Source of the DNA: UBA668 sp038234785
GTDB lineage: Bacteria; Actinomycetota; Acidimicrobiia; Acidimicrobiales; Ilumatobacteraceae
Length of the DNA: 64,000 bases
NCBI GenBank assembly: GCA_038234785.1
Contig: JBBQTC010000003.1
Span: 56,538 to 120,537 of the forward strand
Direction: 5' to 3'
Positions within the stretch are counted from its first letter, which is position 1. Each line of letters begins with the position of its first letter. Below are positions 36,487 through 44,941 of this stretch, piece by piece. The notes below the pieces were generated by a model. It searched no databases and was not told the DNA's origin. It saw only the letters and a list, made by a program, of their open reading frames with translations. The translations under genes were made by a program, and so were the position numbers.

Positions 36487-37610
36487 GCAAGCGCCGCCAC
36501 GACGTGGTCGATGCACTTGGTGAGCGCGAGGACGTCGTCGGGTTCGACCGCCGGGAACATGCCGACGCGGAGCTGGTTTCGGCCGAGCTTGCGGTAGCTG
36601 TCGGTGTCGACGATGCCGTTGACGCGTAGGGCGACGTTGACGTCGTGCGCCTCGACGCCGACGAGGTCGATGGTGCCGACGACACTCGACCGCTGCATCG
36701 GGTCGGTCACGAACGGCGACGCGTACGAGCTGGCGTCCGCCCATGAGTACAGGTGGTCGGCGCTCGTGCGGCAGCGATCGACGCACCAGTCGAGCCCGCC
36801 GTTGTCGAGCATCCACCGCAACTGCTCGTCGAGCAGGACCAGGGTGGAGAGTGCCGGTGTGTTGTACGTCTGGTTGGCGACCGAGTTGTCGAGGGCGATC
36901 TGCAGGTCGAGCGACGCAGGCCGCCACCGATCGCTGCGGCCGATCTCGCGGATGCGTTCGAGTGCCGCCGGCGAGCAGGCTGCCAACCACAGGCCACCAT
37001 CGCTGGCGAAGCACTTCTGCGGAGCGAAGTAGTACACGTCGACCTCGTCGGGCACCCACGGCAGGCCGCCAGCCGCCGAGGTCGCGTCGACCACGACGAG
37101 TGCGTCGCTCTCGGGTCGACGCAGGTGCATGGCGACGCCGGTGGAGGTCTCGTTGTGGGTGAGGGCGACCACGTCGACACCGTCCGACGACGACTGCAGC
37201 TCCGGGTGGGTGCCGGGCTCGCTGCGCACGACCACCGGGTCTGCGAGATGGGGCGCGGCGGCTGACGCTTCGGCGAACTTCCCCGAGAACTCGCCGAACA
37301 CGTAGTGCTCGCTGCGCTCGCGGATGAGGCCGAACGTGGCGACGTCCCAGAACACCGTGGAGCCGCCGTTGCCGAGCACGATCTCCCAATCGCGGGGAAG
37401 TCCGAACAGGTCCTTGAGACCCTGGCGCACCGAGCCCACGAGATGCTTCACCGGAGGCTGCCGGTGCGAGGTGCCGAGCAGGTGAGCGTTCGCCTTGGCA
37501 AGGGCGAGCACCTGCTGCGGTCGCACCTTGGAGGGGCCACACCCGAACCGTCCGTCGATGGGCAGGAGGTGCTGAGGGATCGTCAGGTCCGCGGGATCGG
37601 TCACCTCCAC
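36483..37610 (-). CDS. serC: Phosphoserine aminotransferase, mycobacterial type
   Basis: PLP aminotransferase converting 3-phosphohydroxypyruvate to phosphoserine, 375 residues. GRFGCGPSKVRPQQV, LLGTSHRQPPVKHLVGSVRQGL and VLGNGGSTVFWDVATFGLI match the SerC of mycobacteria and relatives; the PLP lysine is in YYFAPQKCFASDGGLWLAA. The start is uncertain between GTG 37610 and GTG 37604; both give normal N-termini. The aspC gene diverges from it. Confidence 0.92.
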   Translation of the reverse strand: MEVTDPADLTIPQHLLPIDGRFGCGPSKVRPQQVLALAKANAHLLGTSHRQPPVKHLVGSVRQGLKDLFGLPRDWEIVLGNGGSTVFWDVATFGLIRERSEHYVFGEFSGKFAEASAAAPHLADPVVVRSEPGTHPELQSSSDGVDVVALTHNETSTGVAMHLRRPESDALVVVDATSAAGGLPWVPDEVDVYYFAPQKCFASDGGLWLAACSPAALERIREIGRSDRWRPASLDLQIALDNSVANQTYNTPALSTLVLLDEQLRWMLDNGGLDWCVDRCRTSADHLYSWADASSYASPFVTDPMQRSSVVGTIDLVGVEAHDVNVALRVNGIVDTDSYRKLGRNQLRVGMFPAVEPDDVLALTKCIDHVVAALA

Positions 37611-37665
37611 AGTCTCGCGCCAATTCCCGCGGGCTCCCCAAACGCCCACCGGTAGCATGCGGCTC

Positions 37666-38868
37666 GTGAAGCGCACCTCAGCTCGTCTTGCCGCAATTGC
37701 CGAATCCGCCACGCTCGCCGTCGATGCGAAGGCCAAGGCGCTCAAGGCCAAGGGTGAGAACGTCATCGGTTTCGGTGCCGGCGAGCCCGACTTCCCGACC
37801 CCGGCCAACATCGTCGAGGCGGCCGCGGCGGCGTGTCGCGAGCCCAAGTACCACAAGTACTCGCCCGCTGCGGGCCTGCCCGAGCTGCGCCAGGCCATCG
37901 CCGCGAAGACGCTCCGCGACAGCGGGTTCTCGTGCCAGGCCAGCCAGGTGCTGGTCACCAACGGCGGCAAGCACGCCGTCTTCACCGCCTTCGCCGCGTT
38001 GTGCGATCCGGGCGACGAGGTCATCTGTCCTGCCCCGTACTGGACCACCTACCCGGAGGCCATCACGCTCGCCGGCGGTGTGCCGGTCATCGTGCAGACC
38101 GACGAGACCAGCGGCTTCAAGGTCACCGTGGAGCAGCTCGACGCAGCACTCACGCAGCGCACCAAGGTGCTGCTCTTCGTCAGCCCCGACAACCCCAGTG
38201 GTGCGATCTACTCGCCCGCCGAGGTCGAGGCCATCGGTCGTTGGGCGGTCGACAAGGGCGTGTGGGTGCTCACCGACGAGATCTACGAGCACCTCGTGTA
38301 CGGCGACAACCGGTTCGTCAGCATGCCCACCGTGGTGCCCGAGCTCGCCGATCAATGCGTCATCGTCAACGGCGTCGCCAAGACGTACGCGATGACCGGG
38401 TGGCGCGTCGGCTGGATGATCGGCCCCGCCGACATCGTGAAGGCATCGATCAACTACCAGTCGCACAGCACGTCCAACGTCACCAACGTCGCGCAGGTCG
38501 CGGCGCTCACGGCGGTGAGCGGTGACCTCTCGGCGGTGGCGATGATGCGCGAGGCGTTCTCGCGGCGAGCGGTCACGATGCACCGCATGCTCAACGAGAT
38601 CCCCGGCGTCACGGCGATCGAGCCCGAGGGCGCGTTCTACTGCTACCCGAACCTCAAGTCGCTGCTCGGCACGCCGCTGGGTGCGAAGGGCACGGTCTGC
38701 ACGTCCACGCTCCAGCTGGCCGATGCGATTCTCGACGAGGCGAAGGTGGCGTTCGTGCCCGGAGAGGCCTTCGGCACGCCCGGCTATGCGCGCTTCAGCT
38801 TCGCGATGGCCGACGCCGACATGGAGGAAGGGATCCGTCGGATTCACGAATGGGTCGCTCGCACGTGA
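37666..38868 (+). CDS. aspC: Aspartate aminotransferase, class I
   Basis: 400 residues, PLP-dependent, oxaloacetate/aspartate exchange. Signatures: ESATLAVDAKAKALKAKGENVIGFGAGEPDFPTP, the CPAPYWTTYPEA segment, SPDNPSGAIYSPAEV, TDEIYEHLVYG and the lysine in NGVAKTYAMTGWRVGWM. GTG 37666 is chosen because TAGCAT ends 7 bases upstream; ATG 37657 would add three residues and overlap that box. The stop overlaps the next aminotransferase start. Confidence 0.92.
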   Translation: MKRTSARLAAIAESATLAVDAKAKALKAKGENVIGFGAGEPDFPTPANIVEAAAAACREPKYHKYSPAAGLPELRQAIAAKTLRDSGFSCQASQVLVTNGGKHAVFTAFAALCDPGDEVICPAPYWTTYPEAITLAGGVPVIVQTDETSGFKVTVEQLDAALTQRTKVLLFVSPDNPSGAIYSPAEVEAIGRWAVDKGVWVLTDEIYEHLVYGDNRFVSMPTVVPELADQCVIVNGVAKTYAMTGWRVGWMIGPADIVKASINYQSHSTSNVTNVAQVAALTAVSGDLSAVAMMREAFSRRAVTMHRMLNEIPGVTAIEPEGAFYCYPNLKSLLGTPLGAKGTVCTSTLQLADAILDEAKVAFVPGEAFGTPGYARFSFAMADADMEEGIRRIHEWVART

Positions 38869-40022
38869 ACGACCTCTACGGTTTCGACTCGCTCTCCCTC
38901 GAGTGGCTGCAGTCGAAGCCCGGAGGGAAGTGGCATCGGCATCCAGGTCTCCTCGCTGCCTGGGTCGCCGACATGGACTTCCCTCCGCCGCCGGTGGTCA
39001 CCACCGCACTCGCCGCCATCGTGGCGAGTGGCGACCTCGGGTATCCCGACCACGCGCCCAAGCCCTCACCCGCCCGCGACGTGTTCGTGGCCCGGTCCGC
39101 TCGCCGGTACGACTGGCACATCGACACGCACGACGTGCGGGAACTCAACGACGTCACCCAGGGCATCCAGATCGTGCTCCACCAGTGCACCGAGCCGGGC
39201 GACGGTGTCGCACTGTTCACGCCGTCCTACCCGCCCTTCCTGCACAGCGTGGCGGACTACGGCCGTCGTGTCGTCGCGGTGCCCGGCCACCGATCGACCG
39301 CGTCGCCGACGGGGTGGGTGTTCGACATCGAGGAACTCGAATCGACGTTGCGCCGCGAGCAGGCGAAGGTGCTGCTGCTGTGCCACCCGCACAACCCCAC
39401 CGGCCACGCCTTCGACGCCGACGAACTGCAGGCGCTGGCCGACCTGGCCGAACGCAACGACCTGTTGATCATCAGCGACGAGATCCACGCCGATCTCACC
39501 TATGCACCGCGCCGACACCGCCCGATGGCGCTCCACGCGCCCGACCGCACCGTCACCATCCATGCGCCATCGAAGGCGTTCAATCTCGCCGGCCTTCGCT
39601 ACGCAGTCATGCATCTCGGACCCCAGGGGGTACGCGACCGCGTGCTCGGTGTGCCCGACCATCTCTACGGTGAGGCGAACATGTTCGGCGCCGCCGCAGC
39701 GCTGGCCGCGTGGTCCGACGGCGACGACTGGCTCGACGCGGTGGTCGCTCACCTCGATCGCCAGCGCCACCTCCTCGGGAACCTCCTCGCCGAGCACTTG
39801 CCCGAGGTGACCTACACGCCGCCCGCCGCCACGTATCTGGCCTGGCTCGACTGTCGAGCACTCGGGCTCGGCGACGATCCGACTGCCGAGTTCGCCCGGC
39901 GCGGAGTGCGATTGAGCGAGGGCCCCAACTTCGGTAGCGAGGGATTGGGGCACGCTCGGCTCAACTTCGCGACGTCGTCAGGTGTGCTGCGCGAGATCGT
40001 GCGCCGGATCGCCGGTCACTAG
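38865..40022 (+). CDS. MalY/PatB-type PLP aminotransferase (cystathionine beta-lyase-like)
   Basis: 385 residues. MalY/PatB signatures: KWHRHPGLLAAWVADMDFPPPPVV, YDWHIDTHDVRELNDVTQGIQ, CHPHNPTGHAF, IISDEIHADLTY and the PLP lysine in HAPSKAFNLAGLRYAVM. Family members cleave C-S bonds of cystathionine or act as aminotransferases. The GTG start overlaps the aspC TGA (GTGA), so the two enzymes are co-translated. The stop shares the palindrome CTAG with the convergent cobS stop. Confidence 0.88.
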   Translation: MNDLYGFDSLSLEWLQSKPGGKWHRHPGLLAAWVADMDFPPPPVVTTALAAIVASGDLGYPDHAPKPSPARDVFVARSARRYDWHIDTHDVRELNDVTQGIQIVLHQCTEPGDGVALFTPSYPPFLHSVADYGRRVVAVPGHRSTASPTGWVFDIEELESTLRREQAKVLLLCHPHNPTGHAFDADELQALADLAERNDLLIISDEIHADLTYAPRRHRPMALHAPDRTVTIHAPSKAFNLAGLRYAVMHLGPQGVRDRVLGVPDHLYGEANMFGAAAALAAWSDGDDWLDAVVAHLDRQRHLLGNLLAEHLPEVTYTPPAATYLAWLDCRALGLGDDPTAEFARRGVRLSEGPNFGSEGLGHARLNFATSSGVLREIVRRIAGH

Positions 40023-40750
40023 CGTGTCGCGAGACCACTGAGCACGACGAAGCACAGGCACTCGGCCACCTGCTCGGTCGCCCCGAGCACGTCGCCGCTG
40101 ATGCCGCCGATCTTGCGGCGGGCCAGCGTGCCGGTGGTGATCACGGCGACCAGCGCCGCGACGACGAGTGGTGCCACCCACCACCCCACGACGAGGGTGG
40201 TGAGTGCGATGCCCGACGCGATGCTGAGCGCGGCTCGGCCGCGACCGGTGCTGCGGCCGTAGTCCGCGCCGAGGCCCGAGTGCGTGGCGAGCGACATCGT
40301 GCCCGCCATCCCGACCGCGGCGACTCTGGCCATGGTGTGGGCGGCGACCGTCGAGGCGAACATCGCCGCCGGTCCCGGGATCGCACCGAGCGCGACGATC
40401 CGGAGCACGATCGACGCACACATCGCGGCGACGCCGTACGTGCCATGCCTCGAGTCCTTCAGGATCTCCAGCCGCCGCTCGACCGTCCAGCCGCCGCCGA
40501 ATGCGTCGGCAACGTCGCCGAGGCCGTCCTCGTGGAAAGCGCCGGTGATCAGCAGGCCGAGCGTGACGGCCACGGCCGCTGCAACGAGCGGTGGGACGAG
40601 GTGCCACATGCCGGCCGCGCATGCGCCGACCGCAGCGCCGATCACTGCTCCGGCGAGCGGAAACCAGGCGACCGTGGCGTTCAACGACGGCTCGCGGCGA
40701 AGCCGGATCGGTACCCGCGTCAGGAACTGCAGCGCGGCGAGCAAACCCAT
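40019..40750 (-). CDS. cobS: Adenosylcobinamide-GDP ribazoletransferase (cobalamin synthase)
   Basis: Integral membrane enzyme joining adenosylcobinamide-GDP and alpha-ribazole, the last step of the pathway; 243 residues. It begins LAALQFLTRVPI; the conserved AFHEDGLGDVADAFGGG and LKDSRHGTYGVAAM stretch is near residues 70-105, and RRKIGGISGDVLGATEQ near 210. Five or six hydrophobic segments are present. Last gene of cobO-cobU-cobT-cobS, 4 bases after cobT. Confidence 0.94.
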   Translation of the reverse strand: MGLLAALQFLTRVPIRLRREPSLNATVAWFPLAGAVIGAAVGACAAGMWHLVPPLVAAAVAVTLGLLITGAFHEDGLGDVADAFGGGWTVERRLEILKDSRHGTYGVAAMCASIVLRIVALGAIPGPAAMFASTVAAHTMARVAAVGMAGTMSLATHSGLGADYGRSTGRGRAALSIASGIALTTLVVGWWVAPLVVAALVAVITTGTLARRKIGGISGDVLGATEQVAECLCFVVLSGLATR

Positions 40751-40754
40751 TCGG

Positions 40755-41741
40755 TCAGCCGAACCACTCGCCGAACGTGGGGACGTCGGTGATGCCTGCG
40801 CACGCCATCGCAACCAGCGGCACCGCCGCCATCGCCCCGGACCCCTCGCCGAGCCGCATGCCCAGGTCGAGGAGGTGCTGTTTGCCGAGACGCTCGACGA
40901 GCCGGCGGTGTCCGGGCTCCGCGGAGCAGTGGCCGACCTGGCAGTGATCGAGCGCGCCGGGCACCAACGTGGCGAGTGGGAGCGCGGCTGCGGTGACGAC
41001 GTACCCGTCGAGGAGCACCGGCAGGTGTCGTTGGCGGGCGGCGACGATCGCACCGGCGATGGCGACGAGCTCGGCGCCGCCGACTTCGCGGAGGATCTCC
41101 AGTGGGTCGTGCAATCCGGCGATGCGTTGGGTCGCGGCGATGACGGCGTCCTGCTTGCGACCGAGTCCTTCGTCGTCGACGCCGGTGCCACGTCCGACCC
41201 ACTCGAGTGCGTCACCTCCGGCGATCGCCGCCGCGACCGCGGCGGCGGCAGTGGTGTTGCCGATCCCCATCTCGCCGAGGACGAGCAGATCGGCGTCGAG
41301 CTCCTCGACCGCCCGCCGACCTGCCTCGACGCATTCGTCGAAGCGGGCGTGCGACAGCGCGGACTCCGCGCGGATGTCGCCGGTGGGACGACCGACGCCG
41401 ACGTCGATCGCCTGCACGGATGCGCCGGCGACTGCGGCGAACGCGGACACCGTGCTCTTGCCGGCGCGATACGCGGCCAGCATCGCTCCGGTGACGTCGA
41501 CGGGATACTTGCTCACTCCTGCGGCGGCGACGCCGTGGTCGGCGGCGAAGATGAGCCCGGCCGGAGTGCGGACGGCAGGCGAATCGGTGGCCTGCCATTC
41601 GGCCACCCACGCTGCGAGCTGGTCGAATCGGGCGAGAGCGCCGGCGGGCCGCAAGATGTCGGCGGCTCGGGCACGCACGGCATCACCGGCCGTCCGGTCC
41701 GGGCCGGGCAGGTTCGACAGCGACTCGCGCAGCCAGTTCAT
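40755..41741 (-). CDS. cobT: Nicotinate-nucleotide-dimethylbenzimidazole phosphoribosyltransferase
   Basis: Makes alpha-ribazole-5'-phosphate for the lower loop of cobalamin; 328 residues. Visible: LIFAADHGVAAAGVSKYPVDVT, LVLGEMGIGNTTAAAAVAAAI, RGTGVDDEGLGRKQ and the catalytic glutamate in DLGMRLGEGSGAMAAVPL near residue 298. ATG 41741 is chosen because it overlaps the cobU stop in ATGA; an ATG 15 bases upstream is possible. Confidence 0.94.
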   Translation of the reverse strand: MNWLRESLSNLPGPDRTAGDAVRARAADILRPAGALARFDQLAAWVAEWQATDSPAVRTPAGLIFAADHGVAAAGVSKYPVDVTGAMLAAYRAGKSTVSAFAAVAGASVQAIDVGVGRPTGDIRAESALSHARFDECVEAGRRAVEELDADLLVLGEMGIGNTTAAAAVAAAIAGGDALEWVGRGTGVDDEGLGRKQDAVIAATQRIAGLHDPLEILREVGGAELVAIAGAIVAARQRHLPVLLDGYVVTAAALPLATLVPGALDHCQVGHCSAEPGHRRLVERLGKQHLLDLGMRLGEGSGAMAAVPLVAMACAGITDVPTFGEWFG

Positions 41742-42262
41742 CGCAACAACTCCCATGGGTTCTCGAGACGCACCGCACGCCCGGCCACCATCAAGAGCGA
41801 GGTGTCCGAGGCGGCGGCCACCAGTTGGTTCAGGCGTCCGAGTTCGTCACGGTACACCCGCCCTGACTCGGATTCGGGGTGTACACCCATTCCCACCTCG
41901 TTGGTGACGACGACGGTCGGCCCGAGCCGTCTGCGCAGTGCGTCGATGAGCTCGAGTCCGAGCGCCTCGATGTCCTCGCCGCGCACGAACAGGTTGGCGA
42001 GCCACACCGTGAGGCAGTCGACGATCAACAGGTGCTCGTCGGGCACGTCGCCGATCGCGCCGGCGAGGTGAACCGGGCATTCGATCGTGGCCCACCCGCT
42101 CGGGCGCTCGTCGCGGTGGCGGGCGATGCGTTCGCGCAGATCGTCGTCGAACGGCTCGGCCGTGGCGATGAACGTGACGGCGCCGCCGTGATGTTCGCCC
42201 ATCTGCACCGCGAGGGTGCTCTTGCCGCTGCGCGCGCCACCGATGAGGAGCGTGAGTGTCAT
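41738..42262 (-). CDS. cobU: Adenosylcobinamide kinase / adenosylcobinamide-phosphate guanylyltransferase
   Basis: Bifunctional enzyme (CobU/CobP) that phosphorylates adenosylcobinamide and adds GMP; 174 residues. P-loop LLIGGARSGKST at residues 5-16, then VTFIATAEPFDDDLRERIARHRDERP with the histidine used for guanylylation, HLLIVDCLTVWLANL, and VVTNEVGMGVHPESESGRVYRDELG. The ATG shares its A with the cobO TGA (TGATG). Needed for both de novo synthesis and salvage. Confidence 0.94.
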   Translation of the reverse strand: MTLTLLIGGARSGKSTLAVQMGEHHGGAVTFIATAEPFDDDLRERIARHRDERPSGWATIECPVHLAGAIGDVPDEHLLIVDCLTVWLANLFVRGEDIEALGLELIDALRRRLGPTVVVTNEVGMGVHPESESGRVYRDELGRLNQLVAAASDTSLLMVAGRAVRLENPWELLR

Positions 42263-42846
42263 CAGTAGTCGATGCCTCGTTTGGCGAGGATGCCGCGGTC
42301 GTACGCGTGCTTCACGTGGCGCATCTCGGTGACCGTGTCGGCGAGATCGATGATCGCCTGCGGTGCGTCGCGGCCGGTGACGATGACGTTCACGTGGCGG
42401 GGTCGATCAGCAATCGCGGTGACCACCTCCGCGGTGTCGACCCATCCCCAGGTGCACAGATAGGTGAGCTCGTCGAGGATGACCAGTTCGTGCTCACCGG
42501 CGGCGATGACCTCGGCTGCGGCAGCCCACGCCGTACGAGCGAGATCGATGTCGTGTTGCATGTCGTCGGAATCCCAGGTGAAGCCACCGCCGAGCGAATG
42601 CCATGTGACGCCGAGTTGGCGCCCCATCTTCTCCTCGCCGACCTTCCAGTCGCCGCTCTTGACGAACTGGACCACCGCCACCTTCCAGTCGCGGGCGAGC
42701 GCCCGAAGCATGACGCCGAAGGCTGCGGAGCTCTTGCCCTTACCGTCGCCGGTGTTCACCAGGACCAGGGAATCGACCGTTCGGCCGCCTGCCGGGCGGG
42801 GGTCGTCGGTGAGGGGTTCGTTGCTGTCCATGAGGTGTTGGAGCAT
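42262..42846 (-). CDS. cobO: Cob(I)yrinic acid a,c-diamide / corrinoid adenosyltransferase
   Basis: Adenosylates the cobalt of corrinoids (CobO/BtuR/CobA type). P-loop-like VNTGDGKGKSSAAFGVMLRAL, then VAVVQFVKSGDWKVGEEKM, LVILDELTYLCTWGWV and VIVTGRDAPQAIIDLADTVTEM. The start is either ATG 42846 (194 residues) or ATG 42831 (189); neither has a clear ribosome binding site, and the shorter version resembles family members. It diverges from the cobalamin riboswitch and opens the cobOUTS operon. Confidence 0.92.
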   Translation of the reverse strand: MLQHLMDSNEPLTDDPRPAGGRTVDSLVLVNTGDGKGKSSAAFGVMLRALARDWKVAVVQFVKSGDWKVGEEKMGRQLGVTWHSLGGGFTWDSDDMQHDIDLARTAWAAAAEVIAAGEHELVILDELTYLCTWGWVDTAEVVTAIADRPRHVNVIVTGRDAPQAIIDLADTVTEMRHVKHAYDRGILAKRGIDY

Positions 42847-42866
42847 AGGCAGCCGTTTGCTATGGT
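42838..42866 (+). promoter_or_regulatory. Predicted promoter of the btu riboswitch transcript
   Basis: TTGGAG (42838-42843) and TATGGT (42861-42866) are spaced by 17 bases. They lie just before the cobalamin riboswitch and overlap the 5' end of the divergent cobO gene. The start site would be near 42873. Confidence 0.5.
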
Positions 42867-42871
42867 CGCTG

Positions 42872-43012
42872 CGTCCGGCTCGAAGTCGTGTCGGATGCAT
42901 GGTTCCCAGCGAAGTCCGGTGAGATCCCGGCACTGTCCCGCAACGGTGGTTCGTGTCCTCGACACGACGAGTCCGGTCGCCTGGTCCTGTGCGCGTCAAC
43001 CAGACCCTCGAG
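42872..43012 (+). ncRNA. Cobalamin (adenosylcobalamin) riboswitch
   Basis: The core is easily read: GGTTCCC, then GTCCGGTGAGATCCCGGCAC, then TGTCCCGCAACGGT, matching the conserved CCGGTG...TCCGG..CTG.CCCGCAACGGT region of the class. A variable stem follows (GTGTCCTCGACAC), then the B12-box-like GAGTCCGGTCGCCTGGTCC. It sits on the plus strand upstream of btuFCD and should repress vitamin B12 uptake when adenosylcobalamin is plentiful. The ends are approximate. Confidence 0.9.
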
Positions 43013-43056
43013 GCAAGGGCGGTCCGCGGCGGATCCCCGCCACGTTCCCAGCTTGA

Positions 43057-43073
43057 CCTCCGAATTTCGGAGG
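43057..43073 (+). promoter_or_regulatory. Hairpin sequestering the btuF ribosome binding site
   Basis: CCTCCGA (43057-43063), loop ATT, TCGGAGG (43067-43073): a perfect 7-base stem whose 3' arm contains GGAGG, the Shine-Dalgarno sequence 8 bases before the GTG at 43082. With the riboswitch just upstream and no U-tract, this suggests translational control. Confidence 0.65.
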
Positions 43074-43081
43074 ATTCTTTC

Positions 43082-43963
43082 GTGCAACGATTCACATCCA
43101 TCGCAGTGCTCACTGCGTTGCTGCTCACGTCGGCCGCGTGCGGCGACGACGCGACCAGCGCGGCGAGCACCAGCCCGGCGACCAGTGTGCCGACCGTCAC
43201 CATCGTCAGCCTGTCGCCGACGGCGACCGAGATGCTGTTCGCCATGGGTGCGGGCGACCAGGTGATCGCCGTCGACGACCAGAGCAACTACCCGGCCGAG
43301 GCGCTCGACAAGCCGCACGAACTGTCCGGTTTCGAGCCCAACGTCGAGGCCATCGCCGCGCTCCACCCCGACCTCGTCGTCATGCAGGACGACAAGGTCA
43401 CCGAGCAGCTGCAATTGCTCGGGATCAAGGTCTTCATCGGCCTCGCCCCGGCCACGTTCGACGACCTCTACACCCAGATCGAGCAGCTCGGCGCGGCCGT
43501 CGGCCATGTCGGCGACGCCGCAGAGCTGGTGTCGAAGATGCAGACCGGCATCGCGGCCGCCGTCGCGGCGGTGCCGGCGAGCGCCGACCCGCTCCCGATC
43601 TACCACGAGCTCGATCCGACCTTCTACAGCGTCACCAGCAACACGTTCATCGGTCAGGTCTACGGCTTGTTCGGGCTGAAGAACATCGCCGACGGTGCCC
43701 AGCCGGGCAACGACTACCCGCAGCTGAACGCCGAATACATCGTGCAGTCGAATCCGGCGCTGATCTTCCTCGCCGACACCAAGTGCTGCGGTGAATCGGC
43801 CGAGACGGTCACAGCTCGCCCCGGATGGAGCGCGATCGACGCAGTGGTCAACGGGGGCGTGGTCGCCATCGACGACGACATCGCCTCGCGCTGGGGTCCG
43901 CGGCTGGTCGACTTCGTCACCGCGGTGTCCAACGCCATTGCCACGGTCCCGGCACAGGGCTGA
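43082..43963 (+). CDS. btuF: Corrinoid ABC transporter substrate-binding lipoprotein, BtuF-like
   Basis: 293 residues. N-terminal lipoprotein signal FTSIAVLTALLLTSAAC, with the cysteine followed by a short Ser/Thr linker. The class III periplasmic-binding fold is indicated by IVSLSPTATEMLFAMGAGDQVIAVD, YPAEALDKPHELSGFEPNVEAIAALHPDLVV and the C-terminal lobe with PGWSAIDAVVNGGVVAIDD. The riboswitch upstream makes cobalamin or a precursor the ligand. GTG 43082 is placed after the sequestered GGAGG; the longer open frame upstream is inside the riboswitch. Confidence 0.9.
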   Translation: MQRFTSIAVLTALLLTSAACGDDATSAASTSPATSVPTVTIVSLSPTATEMLFAMGAGDQVIAVDDQSNYPAEALDKPHELSGFEPNVEAIAALHPDLVVMQDDKVTEQLQLLGIKVFIGLAPATFDDLYTQIEQLGAAVGHVGDAAELVSKMQTGIAAAVAAVPASADPLPIYHELDPTFYSVTSNTFIGQVYGLFGLKNIADGAQPGNDYPQLNAEYIVQSNPALIFLADTKCCGESAETVTARPGWSAIDAVVNGGVVAIDDDIASRWGPRLVDFVTAVSNAIATVPAQG

Positions 43964-43969
43964 TCCGGA

Positions 43970-44941
43970 ATGTCCGATCGTCGAGCGCTCAGCCGGTGGT
44001 GGATCGTGCTGGCCTTCGTGCTGCTCGCGGTCGCCGTCGTGCTCGGCTCGATGATCGGGCCGGCAGGTGGCATCTCGTCGGCCAACTGGGACATCATCTG
44101 GAACATCCGTCTCCCGCGGGTGGTGCTCGCCGGGATCGTCGGCTCGATGCTGTCGCTGGCCGGCGCCAGCTACCAGGGCGTGTTCCGCAACCCTCTCGTC
44201 GACCCGTACCTGTTGGGCGCGGCGGCCGGTGCCGGGCTCGGTGCGACCCTGGTCTTCGCCTTCGGCCGTGCGGCCACGTCGGGTTGGGCGGTGGACCCCC
44301 TGCCACTGGCCGCCTTCGTGGGTGCACTGGTCGCGGTGCTCGTCACCTACGTGGTCGGCGCGTCGTTCGGCGGCAGCGGTCTGAGCCTGGTGCTCGCCGG
44401 CGTCGCCGTCGCTGCGCTCGCCACGGCGGTGCAGCAGTACCTCCTCCTTCGACACAGCGATGTGATCAAGGAGGTCTACAGCTGGATCAGCGGCCGGGTG
44501 AGTACCGCCACCTGGGGCGATGTACGTCTCGTGCTGCCGTATGTGGTGGTGTCGGGTGCGGTGCTGCTCGTGCACCGGCGTCACCTCGACGTCCTGCGCG
44601 TCGGCGACGAAGAGGCGGTCACGCTCGGTTCGGAGGTCCGCCGGATTCGCCTCGTCGTGGTGATCGCCGCCACCCTCGGCACAGCGGCGGTGGTGAGCGT
44701 CAGCGGGCTGATCGGCTTCGTGGGGATCATGGTGCCCCACTTGGTCCGATTGGTGGCAGGCTCGTCGTACCGGCTGGTGCTGCCGCTGAGCATCCTCGTC
44801 GGGGCGGCGTTCCTGATCTTGGCCGACATCCCGGGTCGGATGATCGAGCACGGTGGCGAGACACCGATCGGTGTCGTCACCGCCTTGCTCGGCGCGCCGA
44901 TGTTCATCTTCGTGTTGCGGTCGCGACGGGTGCCCGCATGA
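43970..44941 (+). CDS. btuC: Corrinoid ABC transporter permease, BtuC/FecCD family
   Basis: 323 residues with 9-10 predicted membrane helices. Family motifs: RLPRVVLAGIVGSMLSLAGASYQGVFRNPLVDPYLLGAAAGAG near 45-85, LVLAGVAVAALATAVQQYLLL, SWISGRVSTATW, and the cytoplasmic coupling loop GLIGFVGIMVPHLVRLVAGSSYRLVLP. The gene starts 6 bases after btuF and overlaps btuD by 4 bases. Confidence 0.92.
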   Translation: MSDRRALSRWWIVLAFVLLAVAVVLGSMIGPAGGISSANWDIIWNIRLPRVVLAGIVGSMLSLAGASYQGVFRNPLVDPYLLGAAAGAGLGATLVFAFGRAATSGWAVDPLPLAAFVGALVAVLVTYVVGASFGGSGLSLVLAGVAVAALATAVQQYLLLRHSDVIKEVYSWISGRVSTATWGDVRLVLPYVVVSGAVLLVHRRHLDVLRVGDEEAVTLGSEVRRIRLVVVIAATLGTAAVVSVSGLIGFVGIMVPHLVRLVAGSSYRLVLPLSILVGAAFLILADIPGRMIEHGGETPIGVVTALLGAPMFIFVLRSRRVPA

